Shown: piece after piece, positions 59,348 to 64,000 of the stretch
Layout: each line of letters begins with the position of its first letter
Numbering within the stretch: the first letter of the stretch is position 1
Notes under the pieces: generated by a model
What the model saw: only the letters and a program-made list of their open reading frames with translations
Database searches by the model: none
Told to the model about the DNA's origin: nothing
Position numbers and translations under genes: made by a program
Assembly (NCBI RefSeq): GCF_003386205.1
Contig: NZ_QRDY01000007.1
Span: 1 to 64,000, forward strand
DNA length: 64,000 nucleotides
Reading direction: 5' to 3'
From: Cohnella lupini
GTDB taxonomy: Bacteria; Bacillota; Bacilli; Paenibacillales; Paenibacillaceae

Positions 59348-62300
59348 ATGATGAAAGGAAGAAGAACGAGTGCGAAGAAACGGCTGGTTAGCATTCTGTT
59401 CGCAACGGTGATGTTATTGCCGATTATCCCGCTACCCTCGGCTTTCGCGGCGACACTAAATGTAACCGCTTACGGGGCGAACGGGGGAGATACTTCCGAC
59501 GACTTGCAAGGAATCACGAACGCCATAACGGCGGCTACCAGCGGAGATACGGTTTATTTTCCGGCAGGGACTTATTATATTTCTAGTACTATTGCAGCTA
59601 AATCGGGCATTAAGCTGATCGGACAAAGCAAAGATACGACGATTATCAAATATAGCGGAACGACGGACAACAACATGATTACTTTGAGCAATACGACGGG
59701 AGTCGAAGTCGCTCAACTGACTTTGGACGGGAACAATAATACCCATGTCGTCTCAGGTATCTGGGGAGAACCTGGCGGCAGCCATAATATCCACCACAAC
59801 ATTATCAAGGATTTGATCAAATCGGATGGATTCGCGCCATTCGGCGTGTTGCTGTCCGCTACGAACAATTCTATCATCGCCGACAATACGTTCACGAACA
59901 TCGGCGTGAACTCCACTTGGGGCGGCGCGATACGGGCAGGCTGGAATTCCAACAACACGCAGATTCTTCGCAATACGATAACCAACACCGGACGTGGAGG
60001 CATCTTTGCGAACGATACGTGCAGCGGCGTCGTAGTCAGAGGCAATACGGTCTTGGGTTCCGGATTGCACGAGCACGGACTAGCGATCGAACTGCATACG
60101 GGCTGTAACAATTCCGTCATCGAGGACAATATAACGGATCACTGGATCAGTGCCGTTCGTTCCGCTTATGTCGCGGTGAGAAGGAATACCGTGCACACGA
60201 CCGATGGAACCGTTCAGGGAATGGGTCTAGAAGTCATGGTCGATCATGGCGTCACGACGGATAACTTGGTAGACGGCGGTCAACAAGTCGGCATGCAGCA
60301 ATCTCCCGGTACCGGCTATCAATACTGGGGCTACAATACGGTCCAGAACATGGTCATGTGGGGCATGCAGCTTCAAGGCGAAGGCACGGGAGAAATCGAG
60401 CAATTCCAATACTTCTATAAGAACATCTTCAAGAACGGAGCGGCCGGACATCCCGCAGCGGCTTATCCCGGATATGACGGAAACGCTATTCGAATTCATG
60501 GAAACTCGCAGAACTTAACGTTCGATAGCAACCAAATCATCAACAACGGCAGGAAAGCGATCGAGATCACGAACGCTGCCGGTGTAGATCGTCTTAGTTT
60601 TATTAACAACATCATCACCGGTAACGGAGGCCCTTCGATCGATCAATATCCATCCTCCGCATCTCATCTCGAATGGAGCAACAATACGGTAAGCGGCAAC
60701 GGCACGAACACTCAGTTAACGAGCCGCGGATTCAGCAATCCGAAACCTGTGGCGAATTTCAGCGCGCCGCTTAGCGTGCAGCTCGGTCAACCGATCACGT
60801 TCACGAACTCGTCGACGGACAACGGGTCGATCTCAGAGAATCTATGGGATCTTGGCGAAGGGCCGCCGCTGAACACGGTAAGCCCGACGTACACGTATCA
60901 GAATCCGGGTATCTACCGGGTAACGCTCGTCGTCTGGGACAATGAGGGACGCGCTCATTTGAAAGAGCAGTCCGTAAACGTGTTCACTGGTCCACCGGAT
61001 ACTCAAGCGCCGACGGCGCCGACGTTAACGTCGCCTTCCAAGTCCAACGTAACCGTTGATCTTGCATGGTCGGGTTCGACCGATAACGTAGGGGTCGTCG
61101 GTTACGACATCTACAAGAACGGAACGTTAGCCGGATCCACTACCGGTGCCGGCGCAACGACGTTCACGGTCACGGGGCTTACGCCAAGCACGGCGTATAG
61201 CTTCACTGTCAAAGCGAAGGATGCGGCAACCAACGTCTCCGCGGCCAGCAATACCTTGAACGTAACGACGGAAGTCGGCGATACGCAGGCTCCGACGGCT
61301 CCGACGAATCTGGCTTCGACAGCCTTTACGGATACGAGCGTGAGCTTGTCCTGGTCGGCTTCATCGGATAACGTTGGCGTAACCGGATACAACGTATTCT
61401 ACGGAACGACGCTTGCCGGATCCACTACCGGTCCTAGCGCGACGAACTTCAGCGCGAGCGGGCTCACTCCTAACACGGCGTATACGTTTACGGTTAAAGC
61501 GAAGGACGCTTCGAATAACGTTTCGTCTGCCAGCAATAGCGTAACCGTGACGACGGATCCTGCCGCGAACTGGGTGTTGTGCGCGGGGGAGAACAATACG
61601 TGCAGCTTCTCGGGAACGAAGCAGGTTCGTTTCGGCGCGAACGGTAGCTATGCATACGGGACGTACACGAACTCCGTCATGTGTTCGACGAATCAATTCG
61701 GCGATCCGGCTCCGGGGGCATACAAATCCTGCGAAGTTAATCTTGCGGGAACCGGTGGAGGCGGGGATACGCAAGCACCTACGGCGCCTTCGAACTTGAC
61801 CTCTCCGTCCAAGACGGCGAGCAGCGTGAATTTGTCCTGGTCGGCATCGACCGATAACGTGGCGGTGACGGGCTATAATGTATATAACGGTTCCACGCTT
61901 GCGGGAACAGCGATGTCCGGCACCACCTTCACTGTGAGCGGTCTAGCGGAGAATACGGCTTACACGTTTACAGTCAAAGCGAAGGACGCGGCGGGTAACC
62001 TGTCCGCGGCCAGCAACTCGCTTAGCGTTACGACCAACAACTCGAGCCAGACCGATAATCAGGCTCCGACCGCTCCATCAAGCCTGACGTCTCCTTCGAA
62101 AACGGATACGAGTGTGAATCTGTCGTGGACGGCATCGACGGATAACGTGGCGGTAACCGGCTACGACATCTACAACGGATCGAGTCTTGCCGGTTCAACG
62201 ACATCCGCTACGACGTTCGCGGTGACAGGTCTTACGGCCAACACCGGGTATGCGTTCACTGTCAAAGCGAAGGATGCGGCTGGCAACGTGTCCGCGTCTA

Positions 62301-63295
62301 GCAACTCGCTTAGCGTTACGACCAATGCGGCTTCGTCCGCCAATTGGGTATTCTGCGCTGGCGAGAACAATACGTGCAGCTTCTCCGGAACGAAGGAAGT
62401 ACGTTACGGAGCGAACGGCAGCTATAATTACGGTACTTACACGAATTCGGTTTTCTGCGGAAATAGCACTTTCGGCGATCCTCTAGTCGGAGTCGGGAAA
62501 TCCTGCGACGTGAACATGGGCGGAAGCGGAGGCGGCGATACGCAAGCTCCAACGGCTCCGGCGGGTTTAACGTCACCTTCGAAGACCAGCACGAGCGTCA
62601 GCCTGTCGTGGACCGCGTCAACCGATAACGTTGCCGTTACCGGCTACGACGTCTACAACGGTTCTACGCTTGCGGGTTCCGCGTCGGGCACGACTTTCAC
62701 GGTGAGCGGGCTAACGGCGAATACTGCGTATTCGTTCACCGTCAAAGCAAAGGATGCGGCGGGCAACTCGTCCGCAGCGAGCAGTGCGCTTAGCGTGACG
62801 ACGAACGCGTCCGGCGGCGGAGGAAGCGGAAGCGTCGTGAGAGAATACTGGACCGGAATTTCCGGTACGTCGATTTCCAGTATTCCTACGGGTACTACGC
62901 CATCCGGCACTTCTACGTTAACCAGTCTGGAAGGACCTACGAACTGGGACGACAACTACGGAGCGAGGATTCGCGGGTATATTACCCCTACGACAACCGG
63001 ATCCTATACGTTCTATATCTCGGGCGACGACGAGAGCCAGTTATTCCTAAGCACGAACAACAGCCCGTCGAATAAGTCCATGATCGCGAACGTATACGAG
63101 TATACGGGAGTCAGGGAATGGAACAAACACACGACGCAGCAAGCGGCCGCTGTTACGCTTACCGCCGGGCAGGCTTATTACTTCGAAGTGCTGCATAAAG
63201 AAGGAGCAGGCGGCGATAATCTCGCGGTGGGCTGGACCGGTCCCGGCATCTCGACGATTACCGTAATCTCCGGATCCGTTCTGTCTTCGTACTGA
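59348..63295 (+). CDS. Giant secreted beta-helix protein with PKD, five FN3-like and PA14 modules
   Basis: Encodes about 1315 aa. Signal peptide (about 1-35). Residues about 37-460 form a right-handed beta-helix of the pectate-lyase superfamily (VTAYGANGGDTSDDLQGITNAI start and repeated N-N-x-I coils). About 465-550 is a PKD domain (VANFSAPLSVQLGQPITFTNSST). Then fibronectin type III-like repeats (about 553-640, 648-735, 805-890, 905-990, 1070-1150) alternate with two copies of a Cys-containing module starting WVLCAGENNTCSFSGTK and WVFCAGENNTCSFSGTK. The C-terminal ~155 residues are PA14-like (REYWTGISGTS). It should act on or bind plant polysaccharides outside the cell; catalytic residues were not confirmed. 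Confidence 0.9.
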   Translation: MMKGRRTSAKKRLVSILFATVMLLPIIPLPSAFAATLNVTAYGANGGDTSDDLQGITNAITAATSGDTVYFPAGTYYISSTIAAKSGIKLIGQSKDTTIIKYSGTTDNNMITLSNTTGVEVAQLTLDGNNNTHVVSGIWGEPGGSHNIHHNIIKDLIKSDGFAPFGVLLSATNNSIIADNTFTNIGVNSTWGGAIRAGWNSNNTQILRNTITNTGRGGIFANDTCSGVVVRGNTVLGSGLHEHGLAIELHTGCNNSVIEDNITDHWISAVRSAYVAVRRNTVHTTDGTVQGMGLEVMVDHGVTTDNLVDGGQQVGMQQSPGTGYQYWGYNTVQNMVMWGMQLQGEGTGEIEQFQYFYKNIFKNGAAGHPAAAYPGYDGNAIRIHGNSQNLTFDSNQIINNGRKAIEITNAAGVDRLSFINNIITGNGGPSIDQYPSSASHLEWSNNTVSGNGTNTQLTSRGFSNPKPVANFSAPLSVQLGQPITFTNSSTDNGSISENLWDLGEGPPLNTVSPTYTYQNPGIYRVTLVVWDNEGRAHLKEQSVNVFTGPPDTQAPTAPTLTSPSKSNVTVDLAWSGSTDNVGVVGYDIYKNGTLAGSTTGAGATTFTVTGLTPSTAYSFTVKAKDAATNVSAASNTLNVTTEVGDTQAPTAPTNLASTAFTDTSVSLSWSASSDNVGVTGYNVFYGTTLAGSTTGPSATNFSASGLTPNTAYTFTVKAKDASNNVSSASNSVTVTTDPAANWVLCAGENNTCSFSGTKQVRFGANGSYAYGTYTNSVMCSTNQFGDPAPGAYKSCEVNLAGTGGGGDTQAPTAPSNLTSPSKTASSVNLSWSASTDNVAVTGYNVYNGSTLAGTAMSGTTFTVSGLAENTAYTFTVKAKDAAGNLSAASNSLSVTTNNSSQTDNQAPTAPSSLTSPSKTDTSVNLSWTASTDNVAVTGYDIYNGSSLAGSTTSATTFAVTGLTANTGYAFTVKAKDAAGNVSASSNSLSVTTNAASSANWVFCAGENNTCSFSGTKEVRYGANGSYNYGTYTNSVFCGNSTFGDPLVGVGKSCDVNMGGSGGGDTQAPTAPAGLTSPSKTSTSVSLSWTASTDNVAVTGYDVYNGSTLAGSASGTTFTVSGLTANTAYSFTVKAKDAAGNSSAASSALSVTTNASGGGGSGSVVREYWTGISGTSISSIPTGTTPSGTSTLTSLEGPTNWDDNYGARIRGYITPTTTGSYTFYISGDDESQLFLSTNNSPSNKSMIANVYEYTGVREWNKHTTQQAAAVTLTAGQAYYFEVLHKEGAGGDNLAVGWTGPGISTITVISGSVLSSY

Positions 63296-63540
63296 TGTAT
63301 TGAGATTCATGAGGCACTTGCTAGCGGCGAACCCGCTTGTAAGTGCCTTTTTTACTACGGTCTTTTTAACAACGTTATTCGCAATTGCTTTTGTCACTAT
63401 CCCTTTCACTCAGGAGGCAGGGAATAGCGAGAATAGTTTGAGGAGAGGTAAGGTTGCTTTGGTTAAATATCAGTCGGCAGACTTCAAGCAGGCAGTAGCA
63501 TAGAAAGAATGGCTACAGCAGCCAACATGCCTGCCGAGCA
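63296..63540. other. Intergenic stretch after the beta-helix gene
   Basis: A short plus-strand frame at 63300-63503 lacks a ribosome binding site; GCACTTGCTAGCGGCGAAC..GCTTGTAAGTGCC with TTTTTT near 63312-63355 forms a terminator-like hairpin (AGGCACTTGC / GTAAGTGCCT) for the beta-helix gene. Nothing else is supported. Confidence 0.6.
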
Positions 63541-63846
63541 GACTGTAGCCATAAAAAGTATAGCTGCACCACCAAACCAACTCATCGAAGAGACTGTAGC
63601 CATAGAAAGTATAGCTGCAGCACCAAACCAACTCATCGAAAAGACTGTAGCCATAAAAAGTATAGCTGCACCACCAAACCGACTCATCGAAGAGACTGTA
63701 GCCATAAAAAGTATAGCTGCATCAGCAAACTAACTCATCGAAGAGACTGTAACCATAGAAAGTATAGCTGCAGCACCAAACCAACTCATCGAAGAGACTG
63801 TAGCCATAAAAAGTATAGCTGCACCACCAAACCAACTCTCTGAGAG
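63541..63846 (+). repeat. 51-bp tandem repeat, six copies
   Basis: Copies begin at 63541, 63592, 63643, 63694, 63745 and 63796; the last diverges in its final ~10 bases. The unit starts GACTGTAGCCATAAAAAGTA and ends CAACTCATCGAAGA, with a few substitutions per copy. As 51 is a multiple of 3, both strands read as 17-residue protein repeats (plus: TVAIKSIAAPPNQLIEE), but copy 4 has CTAACT, which gives a stop on both strands. Coding status is unresolved. A plus-strand frame continues past the repeats to the window end. Confidence 0.85.
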
Positions 63847-64000
63847 GAATTTCACGCGAGAAGAGCGGATTGTCATGCAACGGGAGACGGGAGACGTTGG
63901 GATTTCGTTTTCAGCCGTATCAGCTTCCTACGTATGGTTTACCCCGCTGAGCAACCATGACGGGACGGGCACGTTTCAATTGATAGGATTGGAAATCATA

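Overview
The window looks like a chromosome segment from a Paenibacillaceae-type Firmicute (Paenibacillus or Cohnella-like). Supporting signs are strong GGAGG ribosome binding sites, TTG/GTG starts, S-layer-homology (SLH) proteins, a GerA-type spore germinant receptor operon, a CotJC-like manganese catalase, an ECF41 sigma factor, LexA boxes of the Bacillus type and large secreted plant-polysaccharide proteins. I assign the genus only loosely. No rRNA, tRNA, CRISPR array or transposase gene was seen.

Layout. 0.4-4.1 kb: a lipoprotein, a MerR regulator with a reductase, a hydrolase and an MsrA-MsrB fusion. 4.3-10.7 kb: an AT-rich accessory island and the most striking part of the window. Eight same-strand genes are each followed by a copy of a structured ~165-188 bp repeat, the last copy truncated. 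Every repeat starts near TAAC-ACCA-TATTCACG and ends near CGTGAATA-CAAGAAC-GTTA, the R''-L''/L'-R' symmetry of an integron attC site. Both ends of each complete cassette carry a cassette-specific complementary sequence of 14-22 nt, as expected if each [gene + site] unit had existed as a circle. The variable hairpins of the repeat keep their pairing through compensatory changes. No integrase gene lies in the window. The cargo includes a HEPN-motif protein, a GIY-YIG protein, a TraB/TIKI-like protein, a metallophosphoesterase, two lipoproteins and two small membrane proteins. 10.7-12.9 kb: four more AT-rich genes without repeats.

13-17.5 kb (minus): a cohesin-SLH protein and a dockerin-bearing family PL11 rhamnogalacturonan lyase, with a cre-like operator and a promoter upstream. 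17.8-23.2 kb: small membrane proteins, DinB-family, TPR, Nudix, YqeK-like HD and SLH proteins. 23.8-25.5 kb: an ECF41 sigma factor and an HD-domain gene behind a matching ECF41-type promoter. 25.7-27.7 kb: a LexA-controlled operon with a Y-family polymerase. 27.8-36 kb: HAD phosphatase, rhomboid, two VOC proteins, a two-component system with a secreted coiled-coil protein, Mn-catalase, metallo-beta-lactamase-fold and spermidine-synthase-like proteins.

36-40 kb (minus): gerA-type operon in the order A, C, B, small membrane protein. 40-48.5 kb: two-component system plus lipoprotein, then a carbohydrate ABC importer followed by an HlyD-type adaptor. 48.6-53.7 kb: cell wall amidase, alpha/beta hydrolase, and an operon of glycosyltransferase, alpha/alpha-barrel protein and mannose-1-phosphate guanylyltransferase behind a possible attenuator. 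54-63.3 kb: L25/Ctc, a large secreted RCC1-like protein, a TVP38-family membrane protein, an amidase and a 1.3-kDa-residue-scale (about 1315 aa) beta-helix/PKD/FN3/PA14 protein. The window ends in a 51-bp tandem repeat with six copies.
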